A stretch of 38,011 nt of DNA from an uncultured Pelagibacteraceae bacterium (lineage in GTDB: Bacteria; Pseudomonadota; Alphaproteobacteria; Pelagibacterales; Pelagibacteraceae), in contig CACHHD010000007.1 in NCBI GenBank assembly GCA_902579605.1, forward strand, positions 1 through 38,011, given 5' to 3'. The stretch's first letter is position 1, and each line of letters starts with the position of its first letter. This document shows positions 25,497 through 32,846 of this stretch, piece by piece. Under the pieces are notes generated by a model. The model did no database searches. It was not told the DNA's origin and worked only from the letters and a program-made list of their open reading frames with translations. The translations under genes were made by a program, and so were the position numbers.

Positions 25497-26243
25497 ATGG
25501 AAAATAAAAATAAGGTACTACTTAAGGTTGAAAATGCTGGCATTTCTATAAATGACAAATCTTTAGTTAAAGGAGTTTCATTTGAAGTTAAACAAGGTGA
25601 AATAGTTACGTTGATAGGTCCAAATGGTTCTGGAAAATCAACAACAGCAAAAATTGCACTAGGAATATATAAAAAGATAGACGGCAAAGTTAAAACATAC
25701 ACTAATAAAATTGGATATGTGCCTCAAAAAATTTCAATAGATTGGACCTTGCCAGTTAGAGTATCTGATTTCATGACTTTGACAGAAGAATTGACCCAAG
25801 ATCAAATTAATATTGCTTTAAATTTAACAGGCGTTGAACATTTAAAAAATAAAAGTTTAAGTAATTTATCTGGAGGAGAGTTTCAAAGAGTTTTGATAGC
25901 AAGAGCTATTTCTAAACAACCAGAATTATTAGTTCTTGATGAACCCGTACAGGGTGTCGATTTTAAAGGTGAAATTGCCTTATATGAATTAATCAAAAAA
26001 ATTTCAGACAAAATGAAATGTGGAATACTTTTAATTTCGCATGATTTGCATGTAGTAATGTCTGCTACTGATTATGTATTATGCTTAAATGGACATGTCT
26101 GTTGTTCTGGAACACCACATAATGTCGTGAAAGATAGCAAATATAAGGAATTATTTGGTGATAGAGCTTCAAATATCTTATCTCTTTATGAACATAAACA
26201 TGATCATACTCACTCTCAAGACGGAACAATAGATCAAAAATAA
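25497..26243 (+). CDS. znuC: Zinc ABC transporter ATPase ZnuC
   Basis: Energises zinc import at the inner membrane. The protein has 248 residues. Walker A is 'GPNGSGKST', the signature is 'LSGGEFQR', Walker B is 'LLVLDEP' and the switch histidine is in 'LLISHDLHVVM'. The C-terminus carries a histidine-rich tail ('EHKHDHTHS'), common in ZnuC proteins. It heads the operon znuC-znuB-zur and is divergent from znuA behind two Zur boxes. Confidence 0.96.
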   Translation: MENKNKVLLKVENAGISINDKSLVKGVSFEVKQGEIVTLIGPNGSGKSTTAKIALGIYKKIDGKVKTYTNKIGYVPQKISIDWTLPVRVSDFMTLTEELTQDQINIALNLTGVEHLKNKSLSNLSGGEFQRVLIARAISKQPELLVLDEPVQGVDFKGEIALYELIKKISDKMKCGILLISHDLHVVMSATDYVLCLNGHVCCSGTPHNVVKDSKYKELFGDRASNILSLYEHKHDHTHSQDGTIDQK

Positions 26244-26244
26244 T

Positions 26245-27048
26245 ATGCTTGATGATTTTTTTATAAGAGCTTTACTTGCAGGAATTGGAATAGCTTTAAT
26301 AACAGGTCCAATAGGATGCTTTGTAATTTGGAGAAGATTGTCTTTTTTTGCAGGTACACTTGCACATTCAGCTTTATTAGGTGTGACAATGGCTTTAGTA
26401 TTCGAACTCAATATTGCTTTTTCAGTTTTTTTAATATCAGCAGTTTTAGCAATTTTTCTTCTTCAACTACAAACTAAAACAAACCTTCCTAACGATGCTT
26501 TACTAGGTTTATTAGCCCATTCATCACTAGCAATAGGACTTGTAATCATTGGATTTTTAACAACTATTAGATTTGATGTGATGGGATTACTCTTTGGCGA
26601 CATATTAGCTGTAAGTCAAAGCGATTTATTATTAATTTGGGGTGGCGGCGTATTAATCTTAATAATATTAAAAATTATTTGGAAACCTTTGTTTGCTTCA
26701 ACAATAAATTATGATTTAGCTAAAGCGGAAGGAATGAACCCTGACAGATATAATGCGATATTTACAATTTTGATGGCAGCAATAATTGCTATTTCAATAA
26801 AAATAGTTGGGCTTCTCTTAATAACTGGAATGCTTATTATTCCAGCAGCGTTAGCAAGAAATATCTCAAATAATCCTATACAAATGGCTCTTTTATCTAC
26901 GATTGGAGGATTATTATCAATTTTAATAGGATTGTTTTCTTCTTTAGAATTTAATACAGCATCCGGTCCTTCAATAATAACTGCAGCATTACTGCTATTT
27001 TTAATTTCACTTATTAAAACTAAAAAATTTTCTGAATTGAAAAAATGA
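26245..27048 (+). CDS. znuB: Zinc ABC transporter permease ZnuB
   Basis: The membrane pore for zinc, 267 residues, with the many helices of the ABC-3 permease family. 'GPIGCFVIWRRLSFFAGTLAHSALLG' in the first third is the diagnostic region (quoted residues about 19-44; key residues WRRLSFFAGTLAHS). 'LLLITGMLIIPAALAR' is the conserved late helix. It starts one base after the znuC stop. The zur gene follows within 25 bases, so all three are likely cotranscribed. Confidence 0.95.
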   Translation: MLDDFFIRALLAGIGIALITGPIGCFVIWRRLSFFAGTLAHSALLGVTMALVFELNIAFSVFLISAVLAIFLLQLQTKTNLPNDALLGLLAHSSLAIGLVIIGFLTTIRFDVMGLLFGDILAVSQSDLLLIWGGGVLILIILKIIWKPLFASTINYDLAKAEGMNPDRYNAIFTILMAAIIAISIKIVGLLLITGMLIIPAALARNISNNPIQMALLSTIGGLLSILIGLFSSLEFNTASGPSIITAALLLFLISLIKTKKFSELKK

Positions 27049-27070
27049 AAGTTAATTGATAAAATATAAT

Positions 27071-27469
27071 ATGGCTCAAACTCAAACTCTCTCTAAAAAT
27101 CAAAAAATAATTCTAGATATTATCGAAAAAGCCAAAGAACCTTTAAAAGCTTATTCAATTTTATTTAATGTTCAAAAAAAAGGCATCAAAGCACCCTTAC
27201 AAGTTTATAGAGCTTTAGAAAAATTAATCAAATTAGGAAAAATTCATAAAGTTGAAAGCAGAAATGCTTTTGTAGCTTGTAAGAATTCAAATTGTGAGAT
27301 CTCGAAAGCTACGGCTTTTTCAATTTGTGAAACATGTAAAAAAGTAACAGAAATTAGCAATCAAAAACTCTCTAAATATCTAAAAAATTTTCATGATAAA
27401 ACAGGCATGACCTATAAAAAATATAATTTAGAATTTTATGGTTTATGCACAAGCTGTAAAAGAAGTTAA
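27071..27469 (+). CDS. zur: Fur-family zinc uptake regulator Zur
   Basis: A predicted zinc-sensing repressor of the neighbouring genes, 132 residues from the ATG at 27071. An in-frame TTG at 27056 would add five residues and is less likely. The N-terminal winged helix contains 'PLQVYRALEKLIKLGKIHKVES', the Fur-family recognition region (21 positions around VYRALEKL). Cysteine pairs occur as 'CKNSNC', 'CETC' and 'CTSC'. The last two match the structural zinc site of Fur/Zur proteins. Location at the end of znuCB and the Zur boxes at 25442-25473 identify it as Zur and not Fur or Irr. It is the likely regulator of the box at 31295 as well. Confidence 0.92.
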   Translation: MAQTQTLSKNQKIILDIIEKAKEPLKAYSILFNVQKKGIKAPLQVYRALEKLIKLGKIHKVESRNAFVACKNSNCEISKATAFSICETCKKVTEISNQKLSKYLKNFHDKTGMTYKKYNLEFYGLCTSCKRS

Positions 27470-27528
27470 TTTAATACTGCGACAAATCTCAATTTTCAAT
27501 ATCTGTTAAATTATTTTAATCTTTAGAG

Positions 27529-28461
27529 ATGAAATTTATTATATCTATTATAACTGCGCTTTTTTTCTTAACCTCATCAAATGCTAAAGAAGTTAAAATG
27601 GGAAAAGCTGACTGGGATACAGGCTTTTTTCAAGCTGAAATATATAAAAAAGCTCTAGAAAAAATGGGTTACAAAGTATCAGGGCCTACTGTAATGAAGC
27701 CCCAAGTTTTCTATGTTGCAGCTGCTGCAGGTGATATGGATTTATGGGTAAATGGATGGTTTGAAAATCATAATACATATGTGAAAGAAGCGATGGGAAA
27801 AGTTAAACCTGTAGGATACGTTGTAGAAAAAGGTGGATTACAAGGTTACCTTATAGATAAAAAAACTGCTGATAAATTTAATATAAAATCAATAATGGAT
27901 ATCAAAAAACACGCTAAGGAATTTGATATCAATGACGATGGAAAAGCAGACATGGTAGCTTGCCCTCCAGGATGGGGATGTGAAAAGATAATTACTAAGC
28001 ACTTTGCAGAACTTGGACTTGGTGAGTTCATTAATCCATTAAAAGCGGATTACTCTGCATCTATGGCTGATACAATTTCAAGATACAAAAATGGAAAATC
28101 AATTTTATTTTATACTTGGACACCAAACTGGTCAGTTGGAACCTTAAAATTAGGAGAGGATGTTGTTTGGATAGAAGCTCCATTTAGCGACACAAAAGAA
28201 GTAAAAGTACCAAATGCTACGAAATCTAAATTAAACATGGGTTTTGCTGTAAATGATATTAGAGCTGCAGCAAACGTTGATTTTTTAAAAGCCAATCCAA
28301 AAGTTGAAAAAATGTTAAAAAAAGCCTCTATACCTCTAGCAGATATTGCCGAACAAAATTTAAAAATGAATGCTGGTGAAAAAAGTGAAAAAGCTATTAA
28401 GAAACATGCTGAGGAATGGATAAAAACTAATCAAAGCACATTTGACAGTTGGATAAATTAA
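27529..28461 (+). CDS. proX: Glycine betaine/proline-type binding protein ProX, copy 1
   Basis: A periplasmic binding protein for quaternary amines, 310 residues with a short signal peptide (about 1-19). It is close to E. coli ProX: 'DLWVNGWF', the loop 'DINDDGKADMVACPPGWGCE' with its cysteine pair and tryptophan, and 'FYTWTPNW' provide the tryptophans of the aromatic cage. The DxNxDGxAD loop is also present in E. coli ProX. It starts 59 bases after zur and has a close paralogue 133 bases downstream (about three quarters of residues the same by eye). A single permease follows the second copy. Likely ligands are glycine betaine, proline betaine or DMSP. Confidence 0.93.
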   Translation: MKFIISIITALFFLTSSNAKEVKMGKADWDTGFFQAEIYKKALEKMGYKVSGPTVMKPQVFYVAAAAGDMDLWVNGWFENHNTYVKEAMGKVKPVGYVVEKGGLQGYLIDKKTADKFNIKSIMDIKKHAKEFDINDDGKADMVACPPGWGCEKIITKHFAELGLGEFINPLKADYSASMADTISRYKNGKSILFYTWTPNWSVGTLKLGEDVVWIEAPFSDTKEVKVPNATKSKLNMGFAVNDIRAAANVDFLKANPKVEKMLKKASIPLADIAEQNLKMNAGEKSEKAIKKHAEEWIKTNQSTFDSWIN

Positions 28462-28594
28462 TTTAAACCTTAAAAAATTCCTAAATAAAGCCCATTTTAC
28501 TTAAATTTTGAAATAAGACTCACCTTTTAGTTGTATTACGGTTACATTTAACTTTTATACATGCTAGTTTTTTTAAAAAAATAAGGAGTATTAC

Positions 28595-29536
28595 ATGAAA
28601 CATTTTAAAATTATCGTTGCTTTGATTGCAGCTTTGTTCATAACAAAAGCAGTTAATGCCAACGAAATCAAAATGGCTAAAGCAAACTGGGATACTGGTT
28701 ATTTCCAAGCTGAAATATACAAACAAGCTTTGGAAAAAATGGGTTACAAAGTAACTGAACCTAAAGCAATAAAGCCTTCAGTATTTTATGTTGCAGCAGC
28801 AGCAGGAGATCTAGACCTATGGGTAAATGGTTGGTTTGGAACTCATGACGGTTATATGAAAGAAGCTAAAGGTAAAGTAAAAAAAGTTGGTTATGTTATG
28901 AAAAAAGGTGGCTTACAGGGTTACCTAGTTGATAAAAAATCAGCTGAGAAATACGGTATCAAAAGCGTAATGGATATTAAAGCCAATGCTAAAGCTTGGG
29001 ACTCAAATGGTGACGGTAAAGCAGACATGGTTGCTTGCCCTCCAGGTTGGGGTTGTGAGAAGCAAATTACAAAACATTTTGCTGAACTTGGTTTAGGTGA
29101 CTTTATTAATCCAGTGAAAGCTGACTACTCAGCTTCTATGGCTGATGCAGTAGCAAAATACAAAAACGGAAAACCTGTATTATTTTATACATGGACTCCG
29201 AATTGGACTGTTGGTGCTTTAAAACTTGGACAGGACGTTGTTTGGATAGAAGTGCCTTACAGCCAAACTAAAAAAGTTAGTGTTCCTAATGCAACAAAAT
29301 CTAAAATAAATATGGGTTTTGGTGCTGATGATATTCGTCCAGCGGCAAATTCAGATTTCTTAAAAGCTAACCCAAAAGTGAAAAAAATGCTTTCTAAAGC
29401 ATCTATTCCACTAGCGGATATCGCTGCGCAAAATATGAAAATGAATGCGGGTGAAAAAAGCGAAAGAGCTATCAAGAAACATGCTGCAGAATGGATAAAA
29501 GCGAACCAAAGTACGTTCGATAGTTGGATTAAGTAA
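28595..29536 (+). CDS. proX: Glycine betaine/proline-type binding protein ProX, copy 2
   Basis: The tandem paralogue of the preceding gene, 313 residues, signal peptide about 1-22 (ending VNA). The cage and disulfide residues are retained: 'DLWVNGWF', 'CPPGWGCE' and 'FYTWTPNW'. Differences cluster around the first lobe (for example 'GTHDGYMKEA' in place of 'ENHNTYVKEA') and could alter ligand preference. It has a good ribosome site (AAGGAG, about eight bases upstream) and probably its own promoter in the 133-base gap. Codon use is less AT-extreme than copy 1, suggesting it is the more highly expressed copy. The permease begins 12 bases after the stop. Confidence 0.93.
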   Translation: MKHFKIIVALIAALFITKAVNANEIKMAKANWDTGYFQAEIYKQALEKMGYKVTEPKAIKPSVFYVAAAAGDLDLWVNGWFGTHDGYMKEAKGKVKKVGYVMKKGGLQGYLVDKKSAEKYGIKSVMDIKANAKAWDSNGDGKADMVACPPGWGCEKQITKHFAELGLGDFINPVKADYSASMADAVAKYKNGKPVLFYTWTPNWTVGALKLGQDVVWIEVPYSQTKKVSVPNATKSKINMGFGADDIRPAANSDFLKANPKVKKMLSKASIPLADIAAQNMKMNAGEKSERAIKKHAAEWIKANQSTFDSWIK

Positions 29537-29548
29537 GCTTTAAGATAA

Positions 29549-30415
29549 GTGAGCTTAAAACTTTCACCATCTGACTATGAAGTATACATTCCAATAGCAG
29601 AATGGATTGAAAAACATATTAAAGAGTGGTTGTTTATGCAACGACCACTCTTTAAAAAATTATCTGCACCAATTGACTCAGTTCTTAACGGTTTAGACAC
29701 TCTTTTTAATTTCATACCATTTCCAATAGTAATTTTAATTTTTATGGTATTTGCATTTAAAACAAATGGAATAAAACTTGCAATTCTTTCAGCGCTAAGT
29801 TTAATTTTTATTGATCTAGTAGATTTATGGCAAGAAACAATGACAACATTAGCCATGATTTTTACAGCAGTTATCTTTTGCATGCTTATTGGTATTCCAT
29901 TAGGAATTGTTGCATCGAGAAGTAATTTATTTGAAGCAATTTTAAGACCGATACTTGATATAATGCAAACTATTCCAAGTTTTGTATATTTAATTCCAGT
30001 TGTAATGTTATTCGGCGTTGGCTTAACACCGGGGGTAATTGCAACTATTATATTCGCATTACCACCAATTGTAAGATTAACTAATCTAGGTATTAGACAA
30101 GTAGGCAAAGGATTTAAGGAAGCAGGTGCAAGTTTAGGATTAACTAGGTTTTTAATTTTAAGAAAAATTGAAGTTCCTTTAGCAATGAAAACTATAATGG
30201 CTGGAGTAAATCAAACTTTAATGTTAGCTTTATCAATGGTTGTTATTGCAGCCTTAATTGGGGCAGGTGGGTTAGGATTAACAGTTTATGTCGCTTTAGG
30301 TAGGTTAGACATAGGAGGTGCTGTAATAGGCGGAACAGGTATTGTAATTTTAGCAATTATATTAGATCGAATAACCCAAAAAATTATTCCACAAGACAAT
30401 ATTAAGTCCAGGTAA
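29549..30415 (+). CDS. proW: Glycine betaine/proline ABC permease ProW
   Basis: The inner-membrane permease of the betaine importer, 288 residues from a GTG start at 29549. A hydrophilic N-terminal region (1-50) precedes the helices, as in ProW. Core motifs include 'ILDIMQTIPSFVYLIPVVMLFG' (family consensus around LDxMQTxPxFVYLIP), 'PPIVRLTNLGIRQV', the EAA-like 'KEAGASLGLT' and 'ALSMVVIAALIGAGGLG'. No ProV ATPase gene is adjacent: zur is upstream and a convergent transporter gene begins two bases downstream. The ATPase must be encoded elsewhere or shared. Confidence 0.93.
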   Translation: MSLKLSPSDYEVYIPIAEWIEKHIKEWLFMQRPLFKKLSAPIDSVLNGLDTLFNFIPFPIVILIFMVFAFKTNGIKLAILSALSLIFIDLVDLWQETMTTLAMIFTAVIFCMLIGIPLGIVASRSNLFEAILRPILDIMQTIPSFVYLIPVVMLFGVGLTPGVIATIIFALPPIVRLTNLGIRQVGKGFKEAGASLGLTRFLILRKIEVPLAMKTIMAGVNQTLMLALSMVVIAALIGAGGLGLTVYVALGRLDIGGAVIGGTGIVILAIILDRITQKIIPQDNIKSR

Positions 30416-30416
30416 T

Positions 30417-31262
30417 CTATTTAATTTTCCTTACAATAAGAACAAATACTATTGAAGTCACGAACATAACTAAAGCATAAGCTGCTGTAGGCACCATAAA
30501 TATAATGTCATCGAATAATTGAGATGCTACAAAAACTGCTAAAGTTCCATTTTGCAAACCACACTCGAGAGAAATACATTTTCTTTGAGCAATTCCTGAA
30601 GTCCAAAATTTAGCAATGTAATAACCTAAAAAAATCATTACAAGATTAAGTATTAAAGCTATTAGACCCGCTCTTGTTATAAAGCTTATTATTTTATCCC
30701 ATTCCTCGACCCAAATAGATATGAAAACAATTAAAAATAAAATAACTGATAATCTTTGAATAATTAAAGTTTTTGAGACAATAAATTCTGTCATTAAGCT
30801 TCTTACTATCATCCCTAAAATAACTGGTACTGTAACAACAAAAAACATTTTTACTGCAATATTTGTCATTGAAATTTCTTTCAAAATTTCTATACCAAGA
30901 AAATTTGCAGAGTTAAAAACTATCAAAGGAACTGTTAAGATACTTAGCAAACTTACGATAGCAGTCAAAGTCACAGAAAGTGCAACATCACCGTCAGCAA
31001 ACTTTGTTAAAACATTTGATGTAACGCCACCTGGTGCTGCAGCTATGATCATAACCCCAAGAGCTATTTCAACTGGTAATGTAATGATACTAATTAAAAT
31101 TAATGCTACAAATGGAAGTAAAATTACCTGAAAAATGAAACCAACAAAGAAATCTTTTGGATTTTTTACTACTCGAGTAAAATCACCCAAAGTTAGTCCT
31201 AGGCCAAGACCAAACATTATAATTGCCAAGCATACTGGCGCTATAGTTTTTGCAATTTCCAC
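30417..31262 (-). CDS. BASS-family (bile acid:Na+ symporter-like) transporter
   Basis: A membrane transporter of 281 residues from a GTG start at 31262, with AAGGAT about eight bases upstream. The family blocks are 'MFGLGLGLTLGDFTRV' (16-31), 'AAPGGVTSNVL' (the crossover-helix region of the sodium-coupled carriers), and 'ECGLQNGTLAV' near the second crossover. About nine to ten hydrophobic helices are visible. Bacterial members carry diverse organic anions, and the substrate here is unknown. Its promoter contains a perfect Zur-type operator at 31295-31309, identical on this strand to the znu box 2, so zinc-dependent control is predicted. It converges on proW with a one-base gap. Confidence 0.9.
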   Translation of the reverse strand: MEIAKTIAPVCLAIIMFGLGLGLTLGDFTRVVKNPKDFFVGFIFQVILLPFVALILISIITLPVEIALGVMIIAAAPGGVTSNVLTKFADGDVALSVTLTAIVSLLSILTVPLIVFNSANFLGIEILKEISMTNIAVKMFFVVTVPVILGMIVRSLMTEFIVSKTLIIQRLSVILFLIVFISIWVEEWDKIISFITRAGLIALILNLVMIFLGYYIAKFWTSGIAQRKCISLECGLQNGTLAVFVASQLFDDIIFMVPTAAYALVMFVTSIVFVLIVRKIK

Positions 31263-31294
31263 TTAATATCCTTAGAAGTTATAAATATAGAAAA

Positions 31295-31309
31295 TGTTAT
31301 ATTATAACA
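31295..31309 (-). promoter_or_regulatory. Predicted Zur box upstream of the BASS transporter
   Basis: TGTTATATTATAACA is a perfect 15-base inverted repeat. Read on the minus strand it is exactly the sequence of znu box 2, with TATAAT in the same orientation relative to the downstream gene. It ends 32 bases before the GTG start at 31262. It matches no other promoter in the window besides the zinc locus. Confidence 0.8.
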
Positions 31310-31376
31310 AACAAAAACAGCCCAAAATGAAACAATCTTAAGTTGTAATCGAGACAACTTATGCTAGTATCTTGTA

Positions 31377-31517
31377 ATGAAAATCTTAGCCTCAAGAATA
31401 AAAAATGCTAAAGAGCTAAAGTACGGTAGGCTAAAAACTAGTTTACTTAAGCCAAAAAATAATCTTCAGTCAGACTTCTACTATCTCTTTAAGAAAAAAA
31501 CTTTAATCAAAAAATAA
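31377..31517 (+). CDS. Possible 46-residue basic small protein
   Basis: An ATG-to-TAA frame in the 360-base gap between the BASS gene and the iron operon. The product is lysine-rich and hydrophilic, starting MKILASRIKNAKEL and ending KKKTLIKK, with a central 'LLKPKNNLQSDFYYLFKK'. No ribosome site precedes the ATG, but TTGTAA and TAGTAT with a 16-base spacer end six bases before it, which would give a nearly leaderless mRNA. I recognise no family. It could be a real small gene or a chance frame. The remainder of the gap holds the Zur box and the iron-control region. Confidence 0.35.
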   Translation: MKILASRIKNAKELKYGRLKTSLLKPKNNLQSDFYYLFKKKTLIKK

Positions 31518-31556
31518 TTAATCAAATAATTTTCCCGTACAATGTGCGACATTATT

Positions 31557-31575
31557 GATAATGATAATTATTCTC
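31557..31575. promoter_or_regulatory. Fur box upstream of the iron importer
   Basis: GATAATGATAATTATTCTC matches the classical 19-base Fur consensus GATAATGATAATCATTATC at 17 of 19 positions. It lies 47 bases before the fbpA ATG. Iron-dependent repression of the whole operon 31623-35546 is expected. Confidence 0.85.
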
Positions 31576-31576
31576 A

Positions 31577-31594
31577 TTCTCAGGTAATTGAGAA
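31577..31594. promoter_or_regulatory. Second inverted repeat in the iron-control region
   Basis: TTCTCA (31577-31582) and TGAGAA (31589-31594) form a perfect 6-bp inverted repeat around GGTAAT, next to the Fur box. The half-sites match the GAGAA/TTCTC part of iron-box sequences, so it may be a second regulator-binding site or extended Fur binding. A GAGGGAGA ribosome site follows just before the ATG at 31623. Confidence 0.5.
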
Positions 31595-31622
31595 CCATTC
31601 GCATAACTAAAGAGGGAGATAA

Positions 31623-32633
31623 ATGAGAAAAATAATATTGACGGTTACGGTATTATTTTTTGTTTTTGGAAATCTTTTAGCTAACGAAGTAAATATTTTT
31701 AGTGCAAGACATTACGATTCAGATGTTCAATTGTATGAAAAATTTACAGCTAAAACAGGAATAAAAGTAAATGTTGTATCTGGTAAATCAGGAGCATTAG
31801 AGAAAAGAATAATCGCAGAGGGCGGCACAGCAGACTTATATATAACAGCTGATGCTGGTAGACTTGGTGCATTTGCAGCTAACTTACAAGGCGGCTTAAC
31901 AAGTGACGCAATAAAGTCAGCTGTTTCGAGTAATTTTAGAACATCTAAATGGGTTGGAATAGCTAAAAGAGCAAGAATAGTTTATTTTGCTCCAGAGAGA
32001 GTTACAGGTGCAGAGTTAAGAGGTCTTACTTATGAAAGTTTAGCTGATCCTAAATGGAAAGGTAGATTAGTAATAAGAGCTTCTAACAATATTTATAACC
32101 AATCACTTGTTGCTTCACTAATAAAAAATAATGGAAAAGGTAAAGTCGCAGATTGGTCAAAAGGTATGGTTTCGAATATGGCTAGATCTCCAAAAGGTAA
32201 TGACAGAGCACAGATATTAGCAGTAGCAGCAGGAGAGGCTGATATTGCAGTAGCTAATACATATTACTTAGCTCTTATGTTATCGGGCAAAAAAGGTGCT
32301 GAGCAACAAGCTGCAGCAAAAAAAGTAAAACCTTTCTTCCCTAATCAAGACGACAGAGGAACACACATGAATATCAGTGGTGCTGGTTTAGTAAAGGGAG
32401 CTCCTAACAAAGCTAACGCAATTAAGCTTGTAGAGTTCTTATTAAGTCAGGAAGCACAGGAGCATATTGTTAACAATACTTTTGAATATCCAATGATAGC
32501 AGGTGTTTCACCTCATCCGTTAGTAGTTAATATGGGTTTAGATTTTAAACAAGATCTTAAAACTAAAGTTGTTAATTACGGAAAAAGACAAGCTGATGCA
32601 TTAGAAGTAATGACAGCAGCAGGTTGGAAATAG
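31623..32633 (+). CDS. fbpA: Ferric iron ABC transporter periplasmic binding protein
   Basis: Captures Fe3+ in the periplasm, 336 residues, signal peptide about 1-20 (ending LLA). 'IFSARHYDSD' (25-34) supplies the first His/Tyr ligands, and the diagnostic tyrosine pair is at 214-215 in 'ANTYYLALML'. 'GNDRAQILAVAAGEADIAV' is typical of FbpA/FutA proteins. It is the first gene of the operon, behind a Fur box, and is followed by a strong hairpin that probably separates high expression of this gene from the genes after it. Confidence 0.95.
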   Translation: MRKIILTVTVLFFVFGNLLANEVNIFSARHYDSDVQLYEKFTAKTGIKVNVVSGKSGALEKRIIAEGGTADLYITADAGRLGAFAANLQGGLTSDAIKSAVSSNFRTSKWVGIAKRARIVYFAPERVTGAELRGLTYESLADPKWKGRLVIRASNNIYNQSLVASLIKNNGKGKVADWSKGMVSNMARSPKGNDRAQILAVAAGEADIAVANTYYLALMLSGKKGAEQQAAAKKVKPFFPNQDDRGTHMNISGAGLVKGAPNKANAIKLVEFLLSQEAQEHIVNNTFEYPMIAGVSPHPLVVNMGLDFKQDLKTKVVNYGKRQADALEVMTAAGWK

Positions 32634-32646
32634 TTGTTAATTAATA

Positions 32647-32673
32647 ATTCATGGCGTTAAAAGCGCCATGAAT
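32647..32673 (+). terminator. Stem-loop after fbpA without a T-run
   Basis: A perfect 10-bp inverted repeat (32647-32656 with 32664-32673, core ATTCATGGCG) encloses a seven-base loop. There is no T-tract, so it is more likely an mRNA-end stabiliser or processing element than a full terminator. It lies between fbpA and the small Cys-rich gene. Confidence 0.65.
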
Positions 32674-32681
32674 ATTAAACT

Positions 32682-32846
32682 ATGAAAAATAAATTAAATT
32701 ACTTTAATAAGTGTTGTAGTACCTGTAATAATGATGCTAAAAGCATGCAAATTCAGCTTAAAAACAGAGAACCAAAAGAATTAAAATTTGAAGAGGCAAA
32801 AAAAATATTTTCTCCACTTAAAGATAAAATCAAGTTGAAAAAATAA
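32682..32846 (+). CDS. 54-residue Cys-rich small protein in the iron operon
   Basis: A short frame from ATG at 32682 to TAA at 32844-32846, directly abutting the permease ATG at 32847. The product is lysine-rich with a cysteine cluster near the N-terminus (C11, C12, C15 in 'NKCCSTCNND'), then a hydrophilic helix-like tail 'KELKFEEAKKIFSPLKDK'. There is no signal peptide or membrane segment, so it is probably cytoplasmic. I recognise no family. Position inside a Fur-controlled iron importer and a CCxxC cluster suggest metal or Fe-S binding, perhaps as a chaperone or sensor, but that is inference. Zero-gap spacing to fbpB supports it being translated. Confidence 0.7.
   Translation: MKNKLNYFNKCCSTCNNDAKSMQIQLKNREPKELKFEEAKKIFSPLKDKIKLKK

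Noticed and set aside
27930-27962. EF-hand-like loop (DxNxDGxAD) in both ProX proteins as a possible novel calcium site
   Set aside because: The same loop is present in E. coli ProX, so it is a family feature.
29575-30108. A 177-codon open frame on the minus strand
   Set aside because: It lies wholly inside proW, which has clear permease motifs. AT-rich third positions in the real gene leave long stop-free frames on the other strand.
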